Assembly: GCF_015624485.1 (NCBI RefSeq)
Contig: NZ_CP061378.1
Span: 5,084,001 to 5,148,000 of the forward strand
DNA: 64,000 nucleotides
Source: Bradyrhizobium genosp. L
Lineage (GTDB): Bacteria; Pseudomonadota; Alphaproteobacteria; Rhizobiales; Xanthobacteraceae
Reading direction: 5' to 3'
Shown here: positions 1 to 11,039 of the stretch, piece by piece
Layout of the letters: every line of letters begins with the position of its first letter
Numbering within the stretch: position 1 is the first letter of the stretch
Notes under the pieces: generated by a model
Databases searched by the model: none
Told to the model about the DNA's origin: nothing
The model's input: the letters and a program-made list of their open reading frames with translations, nothing else
Made by a program: the position numbers and the translations under genes

Positions 1-345
1 ACCGGCCGCCGCCGTCCACCAGCGCGTGTCGAGCAGGGCGACGGCGAGGCCGACGGCGAGGATCGCGACCGCGAGCACCAGCGACACGAACGTGATGGGG
101 ATGTTGTATCCGGCCTCGATGCCGGGGTCATAGGCCAGCATGGCGACGAAATGGGTGGCCCAGATGCCGCAGCCGCCAACCGTCGCGTCAAGCCCGATCC
201 AGATCTCCCGGGAGCGGCCGTGCGCAGCGCGGGCACGGTGAAACAGGCTGATCGCAACTGCGCTGGCGAGCATGCAGATGACGCCGCCGAGGACGACCAA
301 CCGCCAGTCATGTTCCAATGTGAGACAAGTCAAAACGCGATACAT
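1..345 (-). CDS. MHYT-domain membrane signalling protein, N-terminal part (cut by window edge)
   Basis: The frame opens at the ATG at 345-343 and stays open to base 1, so 115 codons are visible and the rest lies outside the window. The translation begins MYRVLTCLTLEHDWRLVVL and continues with hydrophobic segments separated by short loops. It carries ATHFVAML, close to the M-H-Y-T core of the MHYT integral membrane sensor domain. In this family MHYT units have six to seven membrane helices, are proposed to bind metal or a diatomic gas, and usually sit in front of GGDEF/EAL or histidine-kinase modules. The output domain cannot be seen here. A short inverted repeat (TATAGG at 346-351, CCTATA at 365-370) lies just upstream. 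Confidence 0.75.
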   Translation of the reverse strand, partial: MYRVLTCLTLEHDWRLVVLGGVICMLASAVAISLFHRARAAHGRSREIWIGLDATVGGCGIWATHFVAMLAYDPGIEAGYNIPITFVSLVLAVAILAVGLAVALLDTRWWTAAAG

Positions 346-494
346 TATAGGCCCCTGTTATGGACCTATAAAAACGACCCCATTCTTGTACGAACGGTTA
401 CCGGCCACGGCCCGGTTCCACGCATGGTGAAAAAGCCTTGAATGGAAAGCGAGGCCGCCGAAAAAAGCGACGGCCTTCCAAGCCGCCACGCACT

Positions 495-2501
495 TTATCC
501 ACGCAACCCCGGCACCAATTCGCCGCCGGTCTCGATCTTCAGCGACGAGCCGGCGAAGTCATTTCCGATCGGCTGACAGCGGCCACCAAGGTGCTTGGCG
601 AGGAAGGCTTCGGTCACGCCGTAGCAGGCAAGCCGGTTCTCCGGACGCACGAAGCCGTGCCCTTCATCGGGGAACGTGATGTAGGTCACAGGCACGCCGC
701 GCTGCTTCAGCGCGTTGACCATCTGCTCGGACTCGGCGGCCACCACCCGGACGTCGCGCATGCCCTGCGCGATCAGGATCGGCTTGGTGGCGCGCGCGAT
801 ATGGGTCAGCGGCGAGCGATCGACCAGGAAGGCGCGGCCGGCCTCGGTGTCGGGATCGCCGAGCCGGTTCTTCCAGACGCTGATCCACGGTCCCCAATAG
901 GGCGGGATCGTCGCCACGAAGGTGACGAGGTTGGAGATGCCGAACAGGTCGACGATGCAGGCGAACACGTCCGGCGTCCTGGTTGCCGCCATCAGCGCCG
1001 AATAGCCGCCATAGCTGCCGCCGAAGAAGCCGACGCGTTTGGGATCGGCGATGCCCTGCGCGACCGCCCAATCGACCGCGTCGATCAGATCGTCGTGCAT
1101 CTTGCCACCCCATTCATGGTCGGCAGCGGTGATGAAGGCTTTGCCGAACCCAGTCGAGCCGCGATAATTGACGCTGAGCACCGCATAGCCGCGGCTGGCG
1201 AGCCATTGGTGGACCGGGTTGAAGCCCCAGCTGTCACGGTAGTAAGGGCCGCCATGGATCACGAGCACCAGCGGCACGCGGCCGCCTTCGGCTTGCGCCG
1301 GCCTGGTCAGATAGCAGTTGAGATGCAGGCCATCGCGCGCGGCGATGACGACCGGCTCGAGCTTGCGTAAGCTGAGACCGTCGAGCGACTTGCGCTGGGT
1401 GAACAGCTTTTTCACCTCGCGCGTCTTGCGGTCGAGCAACGCGTACTCGCCGCTTGCATTGTCGCGCTCGAAATACACGCTGCCAAGCCTGAGGTCGTCG
1501 CTGTTGCTGACGAAGGTGATGTCGCCTGAACCATGACGGGTCAGATCGGCGAGATCCTGCGTCACCAACGGATCGACGGCATGCCAGCGCATGCGCGTGG
1601 GATTGGCCATCGCCGCAAGCGGCCGGCGGTGTTCGTTGAAGATGGCGAGCGCAATGTCGGCATCGTCGTCGGCGGCAAGCAGCGTCGTCTGGCGCGTCGC
1701 CATGTCGAGGGCGAACAACGCCGCCATGTCGCGGCCGCGTGAGTCGATCAGATAGAGCGTCTTGCCGTCCTCACTGAAGTCGAGCAGGTTGGTGGTATCG
1801 ACCTCGGCGATCGGCACCGTCATGAACGGAGCCCAGCTGCCGTCCGGACGACGTTCGAAGACCTCGGCCGAGCCATCGGCGATCAGACGCGATGCCAGCC
1901 GCAGCTTGAACGTGCTGTCGGTGATCAGGCCGGTATAGTCGTGGTTCTCATAGACAAGATCGCTGCTGCCGGTCACGATGTTGACCCGGTACATGTCGAA
2001 ATAGCGCTTGTCGCGCTGGTTGTGCCGCAGCAGCATCTCCTCGGGAAACTTGCGATCGGATTCCTGCAGGAACGACTTGACGTCGGACTCCGGTGTCAGC
2101 GCAACGACCGCGCCGCTCGCAATATCGACGCTGGCCGCGCGGAAATTCTCATCGCCGGCGCGATCGCGAAAGAACACCACGTGACGGTTGGTGTGGCCCC
2201 AGCGATGCTCATTCGAGATATTGCGGTCGGTGACGCGGGTGATCGGCCGCGCCGCCTTGAGATCGGCAAGCGGCGCGACCCAGAGGTTGTTCACGCCGTC
2301 GACCGGCGCGATGTAGGACAATTGGGTGCCGTCCGGGCTCAGCCGGACATTGATGTAATCGGGGTTGTCGAAGAACACCCGCCTAGCGACCAGATCGGGC
2401 GTTTGCGCGCGCGCTGCGCCGATCAAGCCCGGAAATTGCAGCGAGACGCCGAGCGCGGCGGAACGGCCCAGGAAGCGGCGACGATCGATTCGCACGTGCA
2501 T
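495..2501 (-). CDS. Exported S9 family prolyl oligopeptidase / acylaminoacyl peptidase
   Basis: About 668 residues. A twin-arginine-type leader (RRRFLGRSAALG, then a hydrophobic stretch ending AARA) indicates export to the periplasm. The middle is the beta-propeller typical of S9 peptidases (DGTQLSYIAP, DLKAARPITRV). The C-terminal third is an alpha/beta hydrolase with nucleophile elbow GGSYGGYS (Ser about residue 496), acid in GMRDVRV (about 583) and His in DEGHGF (about 615), so the catalytic triad is complete. The family cleaves short peptides or acyl-amino acids. The frame extends upstream to a TTG at 2540 and an ATG at 2516. I prefer the ATG at 2501 because it puts the Tat motif at the usual distance from the start. 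It stands alone, followed by the exporter gene on the same strand. Confidence 0.88.
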   Translation of the reverse strand: MHVRIDRRRFLGRSAALGVSLQFPGLIGAARAQTPDLVARRVFFDNPDYINVRLSPDGTQLSYIAPVDGVNNLWVAPLADLKAARPITRVTDRNISNEHRWGHTNRHVVFFRDRAGDENFRAASVDIASGAVVALTPESDVKSFLQESDRKFPEEMLLRHNQRDKRYFDMYRVNIVTGSSDLVYENHDYTGLITDSTFKLRLASRLIADGSAEVFERRPDGSWAPFMTVPIAEVDTTNLLDFSEDGKTLYLIDSRGRDMAALFALDMATRQTTLLAADDDADIALAIFNEHRRPLAAMANPTRMRWHAVDPLVTQDLADLTRHGSGDITFVSNSDDLRLGSVYFERDNASGEYALLDRKTREVKKLFTQRKSLDGLSLRKLEPVVIAARDGLHLNCYLTRPAQAEGGRVPLVLVIHGGPYYRDSWGFNPVHQWLASRGYAVLSVNYRGSTGFGKAFITAADHEWGGKMHDDLIDAVDWAVAQGIADPKRVGFFGGSYGGYSALMAATRTPDVFACIVDLFGISNLVTFVATIPPYWGPWISVWKNRLGDPDTEAGRAFLVDRSPLTHIARATKPILIAQGMRDVRVVAAESEQMVNALKQRGVPVTYITFPDEGHGFVRPENRLACYGVTEAFLAKHLGGRCQPIGNDFAGSSLKIETGGELVPGLRG

Positions 2502-2582
2502 CTGATTGGCCCCCATCGGCGGAGCTGCCGACGGGGGCAAAGGTTAGATGCAGCTCGATCCGCCTGCAATCTCCGGCATCGA

Positions 2583-3995
2583 TCATTGCCGCGCTTGTGA
2601 TGGCATGCCGAGCCAGATCGCAGCACCGGCGGCAAGCAGCACGGCAGCCGAGATGACGAGCGAGACGTGCAGGCCGGCGATGAAGGCCGAGGAGCTGCCG
2701 ACCAGCGAGCCGAACAGTGCGACACCGAGCACACTGCCGGTCTGCCGCGTCGCGTTGAGCACGCCGGCGGCGATCCCGGCGCGCTGCGGCTCGACGCTGC
2801 CGAGCAGCGTCGACGTCAGCGGCGGCACCAAGAGGCCGAGGCCCGCGCTCATCGCGATCAGTTGCAGGCAGATCGCGAGATAGCTGGTGTCGCGATCGAC
2901 GAACAGCGCCGCCAGGCATCCGGCTGCCGTGATCGCGGTGCCGATCGCAATGGTGGCGGGCGGACCGATCCGTTCGGCGACGCGCGGCGCGATCAAATTG
3001 ACCGGCAGCACGGCGCCCATCATCGGGACGAAAGCAAGACCGGTCTGGAACGCCGACAGTCCGTTGACCTGCTGGAAGTAGAGGCTGAACACGAAGATCA
3101 GGCCGTAGAATGCGATATTGACGAGCAGGCCGACCAACGAGCTCAAGGCAAAGCTGCGCTGCCGGAACAGCGACAGCGGCAGCATCGGCTGCGGCGCGCG
3201 GGCCTCGCGCCAGACGAACAGCACCGCAAAGCTCGCCGCGAGCGCGAAGCCTGCGAGAACGAACGGACTGCGCCAGCCGAGCGCGCCGCCTTCGATCAGC
3301 GCGCCGGCGAGCGTGCCGAGCGCGGCGATCGCCGCCAACTGGCCCGGCAGGTCGATCTCGCGGCTCCGATGTCGCGAGGTCTCGCCGGCGAAGCGCCAGG
3401 CGAGCCACAGGCCAGCGAGACCGATCGGCAGATTGACCAGGAAGATGGCGCGCCAGCCGACCAGCGTGATCAGTCCGCCGCCGACGAACGGGCCGGCGGT
3501 CAGCGCGAGGCTGGCGCCCGCCGCCCAGACGCCGACGGCGCGTCCCCGCGCCTTCTCGTCGGCATAGGCATGACGCAGCAGCGCCAGCGAGTTCGGCACC
3601 AGGATGGCGGCTCCGAGCCCCTGCACGCAGCGCGCCACGATCAACGTCACCGGATCGGGCGCGATGGCGCAGGCCAGCGACGCGGCGGTGAAAAGCACGA
3701 ACCCGGTCATGAAGACGCGCTTGGCGCCGATGCGGTCCCCGAGCGCGCCGGCGGTCAGAATGAAGGCGGCAAACGTGATGGTGTAGGCGTTGACCACCCA
3801 TTGCAATCCGGCGACGCCGCCGCCGAGCGACGTGCCGATGGCATTGAGCGCGGTGTTGACGATGGTGACGTCGAGCTGCACGACGCCGTAGCCGAGGCTC
3901 ATCGCGGCAAGCGTCAGTGTGCCGGCAAGCCCGGCGGGCTCGGGGCGCAACGCCACCGGCCGGCCGGAGAGCGTGTTCTGAAATGTCTGATGCAT
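2583..3995 (-). CDS. MFS drug exporter, DHA2 (EmrB/QacA) family, 14 helices
   Basis: 470 residues, about 14 hydrophobic segments. Features of the 14-helix DHA2 drug:H+ antiporters are the helix-1 motif LDVTIVNTAL, the helix 2-3 loop motif A as GALGDRIGAKRVF, and PNSLALLRHAYADEKARGRAVG after helix 4. Members expel hydrophobic drugs, dyes or host compounds across the inner membrane; the substrate cannot be read from sequence. No membrane-fusion partner or TetR-type regulator adjoins it. The 170 bp upstream is non-coding and I could not pick out an operator. GGAG lies about 9 bases before the ATG. Confidence 0.87.
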   Translation of the reverse strand: MHQTFQNTLSGRPVALRPEPAGLAGTLTLAAMSLGYGVVQLDVTIVNTALNAIGTSLGGGVAGLQWVVNAYTITFAAFILTAGALGDRIGAKRVFMTGFVLFTAASLACAIAPDPVTLIVARCVQGLGAAILVPNSLALLRHAYADEKARGRAVGVWAAGASLALTAGPFVGGGLITLVGWRAIFLVNLPIGLAGLWLAWRFAGETSRHRSREIDLPGQLAAIAALGTLAGALIEGGALGWRSPFVLAGFALAASFAVLFVWREARAPQPMLPLSLFRQRSFALSSLVGLLVNIAFYGLIFVFSLYFQQVNGLSAFQTGLAFVPMMGAVLPVNLIAPRVAERIGPPATIAIGTAITAAGCLAALFVDRDTSYLAICLQLIAMSAGLGLLVPPLTSTLLGSVEPQRAGIAAGVLNATRQTGSVLGVALFGSLVGSSSAFIAGLHVSLVISAAVLLAAGAAIWLGMPSQARQ

Positions 3996-4166
3996 CGGTT
4001 CACTCCGTTGCTTCCTGGGAAACCAATGCGAGAGATAGGCCTCCGTTGCGATCTGACACTTCGCTATGGATCGAACTGTGATATCGGCCTATCGCGCTCC
4101 CGATCGACAGCAGGACGCCGCGCGCGAGGCGGTCGCGCGCGGCGTTTTGTCTCATAGACCTAGTGA

Positions 4167-4673
4167 CTAGCCCGCGGCGCGCAGATTGACCTGGCCTTCC
4201 GCCAGCGAGGTCAGCTTCTGGTCGGTCTTGCGCTCCTCGTCGAGCGTCTTTTGCAGCACCGAGGCGCAATCGTTGCGGCCGAGCTGGCGCGCCCATGCGA
4301 TCAGGCTGCCGTAGCGGGTGATCTCATAGTGCTCGGCGGCCTGGGCCGCGTTGATCAATGCGGCATCCAGCACATTCTTGTCGGCGACCTCTCCGGCCAC
4401 CTCGTCGGCTTCCTCGATGATGCCGTCGATCGCAGGGCAGTTGACCGCCTTGATCTCGGCATTGTGCATCTTGAAGACCTGCTCGAGGCGCTCGACATGA
4501 ATCTTGGTCTCGTCGAGATGCGTCAGAAAACCCTGTTTGAGCTGCTTGTCGGTGGCTTTGTCGGCCATCTTCGGCAACGCCTTCACGAGTTGTTTCTCGG
4601 CGTAATAGATGTCCTGCAGCTGGTGCACGAACAGGTCGTTCATGGTTTTGATGTCTTTGGTAAACAGTCCCAT
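4167..4673 (-). CDS. YciE/YciF ferritin-like protein (DUF892)
   Basis: 168 residues, all helical in appearance. It matches the DUF892 four-helix ferritin-like fold: MNDLFVHQLQDIYYAEKQLV at the start, HLDETKIHVERLEQVF in the second helix, EEADEV in the third and AAEHYEITRYGSL in the fourth. The Glu/His pairs in helices 1, 2 and 4 are candidate di-metal ligands. Family members are cytosolic general-stress proteins of unclear biochemical role, often under osmotic or general stress sigma control. AAGGA sits 8 bases before the ATG. An EcfG-like promoter lies about 100 bases upstream and is listed separately. No other stress gene adjoins it. Confidence 0.88.
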   Translation of the reverse strand: MGLFTKDIKTMNDLFVHQLQDIYYAEKQLVKALPKMADKATDKQLKQGFLTHLDETKIHVERLEQVFKMHNAEIKAVNCPAIDGIIEEADEVAGEVADKNVLDAALINAAQAAEHYEITRYGSLIAWARQLGRNDCASVLQKTLDEERKTDQKLTSLAEGQVNLRAAG

Positions 4674-5080
4674 CGCGGGTCCTTTCCGTCATGGGAACAA
4701 GGCCGGCACGCGCTTCCTCACCCCTACGCGCGGTTGAAAAATCCGGGCTCAAGTCCGATTGTCGATGCCGGGCTAACAGGCGCCTGCGGCCGGCGTTCCT
4801 GTGAAACCGGTGAAATCCGGGAAAAACAAATTAGGAACGCACCGAGCTGCGACGAATGGACGATTTGGGAATGGCTGGGCTGCGACTCGCGATGGGCAAG
4901 GCCTCACCATATGTAGGCTGTATGACAACGACGTTCGACGGGGGCTCAAGGTTGGCTTGTCAAGGGCTGCACAAGGCGCGCGTTTTGCCTTATGGGTCAT
5001 CGCGCACGGTGCGTTTGCCCGTCGCCCGTCATCGTCCGTGACCGGGTCTCATTGATATCGCCGTCCCTCCGGGAGGATGA
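4674..5080. other. 407-base intergenic region between divergent genes
   Basis: It separates the yciF-like gene (leftward) from the YbhN-like gene (rightward). Besides the EcfG-like site on the minus strand and a GGGAGG ribosome-binding site at 5071-5076, I see no gene, repeat or RNA structure that I can support. Confidence 0.6.
4775..4799 (-). promoter_or_regulatory. Possible EcfG (general stress sigma factor) promoter for the yciF-like gene
   Basis: On the minus strand GGAAC (4799-4795) and TGTT (4778-4775) are separated by 16 bases. The alphaproteobacterial EcfG consensus is GGAAC-N16/17-CGTT, so there is one mismatch. The site lies about 100 bases upstream of the start codon and points at the gene. 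A stress-type promoter suits the DUF892 family. Chance occurrence of so short a motif cannot be excluded. Confidence 0.4.
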
Positions 5081-6157
5081 ATGCATCGGCTGCTGACCGC
5101 GCTCGGGCGTGGCTTCAAGGGAAAGATCGGCTGGAAACGGCTCGGGATCGCTGCGAGTGTGCTGATCATCGTGTTCGCGGTCACGTCGCTGGTCCGGACG
5201 CTGAAGGGCGTCGATACCGGCATCATCCTGAGCGCGCTGACCGACATCGCCCCGCACCGGATCGCGATGGCCGCGCTCTGCGTGGTCGGGGCGTTCTGCA
5301 CGCTGACCTTCTACGATTTCTTCGCGCTGCGCACGATCGGCAAGAACCACGTGCCTTACCGCATTGCAGCGATGTCGAGCTTCACCAGCTACACGATCGG
5401 CCACAATATCGGCGCCACGGTCTTCACCGGTGGCGCCATCCGCTTCCGGATCTATTCCGACTACGGCCTGACGGCGATCGATGTCGCAAAAATCTGCTTT
5501 CTGTCCGGGCTGACATTCTGGCTCGGCAATTTGTTCGTGCTCGGCATCGGCATGGCCTGGCACCCGGCCGCGGCGTCGGCGATGGACCTGCTGCCGCCGG
5601 CGATGAACCGCCTGATCGCGATCGGCTGCCTGGCCGGCATCGGCGCCTATTTCGTCTGGCTCTCGACCGGCGAGAAGCGCCGTGAGCTTGGCCAGAACGG
5701 CTGGAAGGTGGTGCTGCCCTCGGCCCGGCTGACGCTGCTGCAGATCCTGATCGGCGTGGTCGACCTCGGCTTCTGCGCGCTCGCGATGTATCTGCTGATG
5801 CCGACCGAGCCGCATATCGATTTCATCTCGCTGGCTGTCGTGTTCATCCTGGCCACCCTGCTCGGCTTCGCCAGCCATGCGCCCGGCTCGATCGGCGTGT
5901 TCGACGCGGCGATGCTGGTGGCGCTGCCGGAGTTCAGCAAGGAGCAGCTGCTGGCGACCCTGGTGGTGTTCCGCATCCTGTATTTCCTGATCCCGTTCGG
6001 GATTTCGATCTCGATCATGGGCATGCGCGAGCTCTGGCTCAACGTGGTCCAGCCCTGGCAGGAACGAAAGCGACTTAGCTCCGCCTGCACGGCATCGGCG
6101 ACCGTGCGGCAACCGATCGAGAGCCGGCAGCAACGGATCAGGCAGCTGAAACGGTAA
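5081..6157 (+). CDS. YbhN/UPF0104 family integral membrane protein (flippase-like)
   Basis: 358 residues with about eight hydrophobic helices. It resembles the YbhN / lysylphosphatidylglycerol synthase membrane-region family: the stretch around SYTIGHNIGATVFTGGAIRFR after helix 2, and FASHAPGSIGVFDAAML with the conserved PGSIGVFE/D element near residue 270. The soluble aminoacyl-transferase domain of MprF is absent, so lipid lysinylation is unlikely. The membrane domain in this group is linked to lipid translocation. GGGAGG lies 4 bases before the chosen ATG; an ATG at 5077 is out of frame. The last 35 residues are polar and basic. A second protein of the same superfamily is encoded at 53774-54739. 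Confidence 0.75.
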   Translation: MHRLLTALGRGFKGKIGWKRLGIAASVLIIVFAVTSLVRTLKGVDTGIILSALTDIAPHRIAMAALCVVGAFCTLTFYDFFALRTIGKNHVPYRIAAMSSFTSYTIGHNIGATVFTGGAIRFRIYSDYGLTAIDVAKICFLSGLTFWLGNLFVLGIGMAWHPAAASAMDLLPPAMNRLIAIGCLAGIGAYFVWLSTGEKRRELGQNGWKVVLPSARLTLLQILIGVVDLGFCALAMYLLMPTEPHIDFISLAVVFILATLLGFASHAPGSIGVFDAAMLVALPEFSKEQLLATLVVFRILYFLIPFGISISIMGMRELWLNVVQPWQERKRLSSACTASATVRQPIESRQQRIRQLKR

Positions 6158-6232
6158 CAGCGACGTTATCAAGCCGCCTCCGCGAGAGCCGCCCTCTCTT
6201 ATTTTCGCCTTACCGCTGACGTCAAACGCGCC

Positions 6233-8203
6233 ATGCTTGGTTTTTTGGCCCGATCATCGTTTCGTTTGACAGTTTGCGGGGCGCTGCTCGCCGGCGCGTT
6301 GGTCGCCGTATGGAGGACGGCCGCGCAGGCGCAGGACGCCAATGCGCTGCAGATCTCCTGGGAGGTCCGCAACCGCTTCCGCCTGTTCCGCGAGGAACGC
6401 GACTTCAAGCTCCATGTCGAAAGCGGCCTCGGGCGCAGCGTGCTGGCGTCCGAGCAGGCGCTGGAATTGCAGAGCGACGGCCGCGGCTGGGCCCGCAACG
6501 TGGTCAACCGGCTCTGCATCGACATGCTGGGCCGGGTCAGCGAGCCCTGCACCCGCGACAACGTCAAGGAAAGCTACCTGACGCCGATCGACCACCCGAT
6601 CGTGGTCCGCCTCACCGGCGCGGTGCCGGTCGGCGCCACCTGCGCGTGGTCGTTCGACGACGGCGACGGGCCGCAAACCTCGACCTTCGATTGCGCCGAG
6701 CCGGTCAATCTGCGCGTCCGCTACGGACGCACGACGGTCGCGACCGTCGACGTTTCGAGCGCGGAAGCCAACCAGCGCGTCACCACCGAGATCGCGGTGC
6801 GCGATTTCCTCGTGGCAGGTCTCGGCGACAGCATCGCCTCCGGCGAGGGCAATCCGGATCGTGCGGTCGGGCTCTCGGACGAGGGATTCTGCTTCCGCTC
6901 CTATCTCGGCGGCGCGCAATATTACCGGCCGAGCCGTGCCGGCTACAAGGGCGGCCGCGCCTGCGAGGCGCCGGACACGTTGGCGAACTGGCAGCGCTAC
7001 GGCGCGCTGTGGTTCAATGCAGCCTGCCACCGTTCACTCTACAGCTACCAGACCCGAACGGCGCTGGCGCTCGCCGTGCAATATCCGCATATCGCGGTGA
7101 CCTATCTGCCGCTGGCCTGCACCGGTGCCACCATCGCCGACGGCCTGTTCGGCTCGCAGCAGGCGCGGGAGTGCCCGCCGGCGAAGTCGGGCGGCACCTG
7201 CTCCGGCACGGTCAACGGCCAGCTCGCCGAGCTGCGCACCGCGCTCGCGGCAGCCAAGCGCCGCCAGCCGGACCGCGCGCTCGACCTCGTGCTGCTGTCG
7301 ATCGGCGCCAACGACATCTACTTCTCGGGTCTTGTCGCCAACGTCATCGTCGATACGCCGACCGAGCGTACGCTGTTCAAAGGCAGTTCGATGGCCAGCG
7401 TCGACGACGCCCGCTCGGCGCTGGCGCGCGATCTGCCGTCCGGCTTCGCCAAATTGCGCGATGCGCTGAAGCCGCTGGTCGGCGGCGACCTCTCGCATGT
7501 GATCTACACGGCCTATGCCAATCCGGCCTTGAGCAATGGCGGCGCGCCCTGCCCCGGCGGCCGCGCCGGCTTCGATATCCATCCCTCGTTCAACGCCGAT
7601 CCGCAGCGGCTCGCCTCGGTCTCGAACTTCGTGCAGAACGAATTCCTGCCGCAGCTCAAGGCGCTCGCGCAGTGCCAGTCCGGCATCATCTGCCGCGATC
7701 CGCGCGCCGACCGCATGACCTTCGTCGATGCGCATCAGGATGCGTTTGCCAGCCACGGCTTCTGCGCGCGCGCCGCGACCGATCCGGAGTTCGACCGCGA
7801 CTGCTTCGCCGCCAATGGCGACAGCTTCGTCTCCGACATCGTCAGCGCGGCCAACCAGCCGCTCAAATGCGGCCGCAGCGCCGGCGAGTATCGCGCCTAT
7901 CTGCCGCGCGCCCGCTGGATCCGCGATGCCAATGACAGCTATTTCGCGGCGATGACTTATCCGCAGGGCCTGCCGGCCTCGATGCAGCCGACCGACATCC
8001 ATGATGCGACCTGGGGAATTCTCTCGGCGGTCTATGGCGGCGCGGTGCATCCGAGCGCCGAAGGCCACGCGGCGATGGCGGATGCCGCGGTGCCCGCAGC
8101 CGCCAGCGTGCTGCAGCTCGACACCGGCGTCGGAGAGGTGATTTCGCAGCCGGTCGCGCCGCTGCCGACCGCGCCACCGCAGGCCGTGCCGGAGCAGCGC
8201 TAG
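6233..8203 (+). CDS. Exported SGNH/GDSL-type hydrolase with N-terminal extra domain
   Basis: 656 residues. An N-terminal signal peptide (hydrophobic to about residue 30, then AQAQDA) exports it. Residues 35-190 form an uncharacterised mostly beta region with four cysteines. The hydrolase begins with FLVAGLGDSIASGEG (block I, nucleophile Ser about 200), has LSIGANDIYFSG (block III, GxND) and ends with HPSAEGHAAM (block V, catalytic His about 606). This is the full SGNH signature, so it is probably an active esterase, lipase or deacetylase in the periplasm. Many cysteines suggest disulfides. The substrate is unknown. It converges on the DUF2147 gene, with only 17 A/T-rich bases between the stops. 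Confidence 0.8.
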   Translation: MLGFLARSSFRLTVCGALLAGALVAVWRTAAQAQDANALQISWEVRNRFRLFREERDFKLHVESGLGRSVLASEQALELQSDGRGWARNVVNRLCIDMLGRVSEPCTRDNVKESYLTPIDHPIVVRLTGAVPVGATCAWSFDDGDGPQTSTFDCAEPVNLRVRYGRTTVATVDVSSAEANQRVTTEIAVRDFLVAGLGDSIASGEGNPDRAVGLSDEGFCFRSYLGGAQYYRPSRAGYKGGRACEAPDTLANWQRYGALWFNAACHRSLYSYQTRTALALAVQYPHIAVTYLPLACTGATIADGLFGSQQARECPPAKSGGTCSGTVNGQLAELRTALAAAKRRQPDRALDLVLLSIGANDIYFSGLVANVIVDTPTERTLFKGSSMASVDDARSALARDLPSGFAKLRDALKPLVGGDLSHVIYTAYANPALSNGGAPCPGGRAGFDIHPSFNADPQRLASVSNFVQNEFLPQLKALAQCQSGIICRDPRADRMTFVDAHQDAFASHGFCARAATDPEFDRDCFAANGDSFVSDIVSAANQPLKCGRSAGEYRAYLPRARWIRDANDSYFAAMTYPQGLPASMQPTDIHDATWGILSAVYGGAVHPSAEGHAAMADAAVPAAASVLQLDTGVGEVISQPVAPLPTAPPQAVPEQR

Positions 8204-8220
8204 CTCTTTTATTTATTTAT

Positions 8221-8790
8221 TTAGTGCTTCTTCACAGGCGCCATCGGCGCCGCCGGCTTCACAGCCGCGGCCTGCGCCGGCAGGTATTTGGCGATGATCC
8301 CGGGATCGAGCTGCGCGATCGTGCTGTCCGGCAGCCGGGTCCAGACCTCGTCCTTGCCGAACAGCGAGATGCCGAGATAGCCGCGCATCGTCAGCGTCTG
8401 CCCGTCCGCACTCAACGTCATCTTGGCCTTGTAGATCTTGCCGTCGCGCGGATCGAGCACGTTGCCGTTCTCGTATTTCAGGCCGTCGCGCTTCATGTCG
8501 CGAATGAAGGACAATCCGAGCCACGGCGCGTTCTTGCGATCATCGGTGCATTTCGAGCAGATCGGGTTCGGCGGATCGCCGGGATCGGAAAAGATCTTGG
8601 CGAGCACGCCTTCGAAGATGCCGTTGTGGTCGACCACCAGAAACCAGCCTTCCGGCTTGCCGTCCTCGGTCTTCTGCCACAGGCCGGCGGCCGACACATC
8701 GGCTGCCGAGGCTGCAAGCGGAGCCGCGAGCACGAAGGCCGCGGCGATCGCGAAGATCAGCCGAAATCTGGAGAGCGTGTTTCGCATCAT
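8221..8790 (-). CDS. Exported DUF2147 family protein
   Basis: About 189 residues from the ATG at 8790, with AGGTG just upstream; longer readings need a TTG start. A signal peptide ends near ASAADVS. The mature part has the DUF2147 layout: [15 protein letters not shown], then [21 protein letters not shown], a [15 protein letters not shown] segment and [20 protein letters not shown]. This lipocalin-like small secreted domain is common in proteobacteria and has no assigned function. Two cysteines (CSKC) are close together in an inserted loop. The C-terminal 30 residues are Ala/Pro/Lys rich. Monocistronic. Confidence 0.82.
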   Translation of the reverse strand: MMRNTLSRFRLIFAIAAAFVLAAPLAASAADVSAAGLWQKTEDGKPEGWFLVVDHNGIFEGVLAKIFSDPGDPPNPICSKCTDDRKNAPWLGLSFIRDMKRDGLKYENGNVLDPRDGKIYKAKMTLSADGQTLTMRGYLGISLFGKDEVWTRLPDSTIAQLDPGIIAKYLPAQAAAVKPAAPMAPVKKH

Positions 8791-8913
8791 CGTCACCTGA
8801 TCAATCGACAAATGGAATGGCGCGACTCTACGGCCATTTCACGACGTATGAAAGTACCTGCGCCACGGCGGCAACACGCCATGGCGCATGGCTTTGTCGC
8901 AATTTGGACGAAA

Positions 8914-10568
<1,655 letters not shown>

Positions 10569-10574
10569 GAAAGC

Positions 10575-10895
10575 TTAAGCCTGCCGCTCCGGCGTCGACA
10601 CCACGAGGCCGTCGAGTTCGTCGGTCACCTTGATCTGGCAGGACAGCCGCGAATTCGGCCGCACGTCGAAGCCGAAGTCCAGCATGTCTTCTTCCATCGG
10701 CGAAGGCGCGCCGACCTTCTCCTTCCAGGCTTCATCGACATAGACATGGCAAGTTGCGCAGGCGCAGGCGCCGCCGCATTCGGCTTCAATGCCGGGAATC
10801 GCATTGCGGATCGCGCCTTCCATGACGGTCGCGCCGTTCTCGATCTCGATGATGCGTTCCTCGCCGGAATGGTCGATAAAGTGGATTTTGGCCAT
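10575..10895 (-). CDS. [2Fe-2S] ferredoxin, adrenodoxin/putidaredoxin type
   Basis: 106 residues, the usual family length. Cluster ligands are C40, C46, C49 ([11 protein letters not shown]) and C86 (SRLSCQI), matching the vertebrate-type C-x5-C-x2-C...C pattern. C44 is extra. Acidic residues around [11 protein letters not shown] form the usual docking surface. It is a cytosolic one-electron carrier that serves P450s, ring hydroxylases or Fe-S cluster assembly. The nearby FNR (8914-9942) could reduce it, though they are not one operon. Start ATG at 10895. Confidence 0.92.
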   Translation of the reverse strand: MAKIHFIDHSGEERIIEIENGATVMEGAIRNAIPGIEAECGGACACATCHVYVDEAWKEKVGAPSPMEEDMLDFGFDVRPNSRLSCQIKVTDELDGLVVSTPERQA

Positions 10896-11039
10896 GATCG
10901 CTCGTATGCCGGAATAGCGCCGGACTATGGATGGATAAGGTCCCCGGCAGTCCTATAACGGGTCGGTCCGCACAGCGCTAGCGCCCGGGGGGCGAAATCC
11001 CGGGTCTGGCAGGCTCCCCTCCAGAGGCGCCCTGACGCG

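Noticed and set aside
5081..6157. MprF-type lysyl-phosphatidylglycerol synthase
   Set aside because: Only the membrane region is similar; the aminoacyl-transferase domain is missing.
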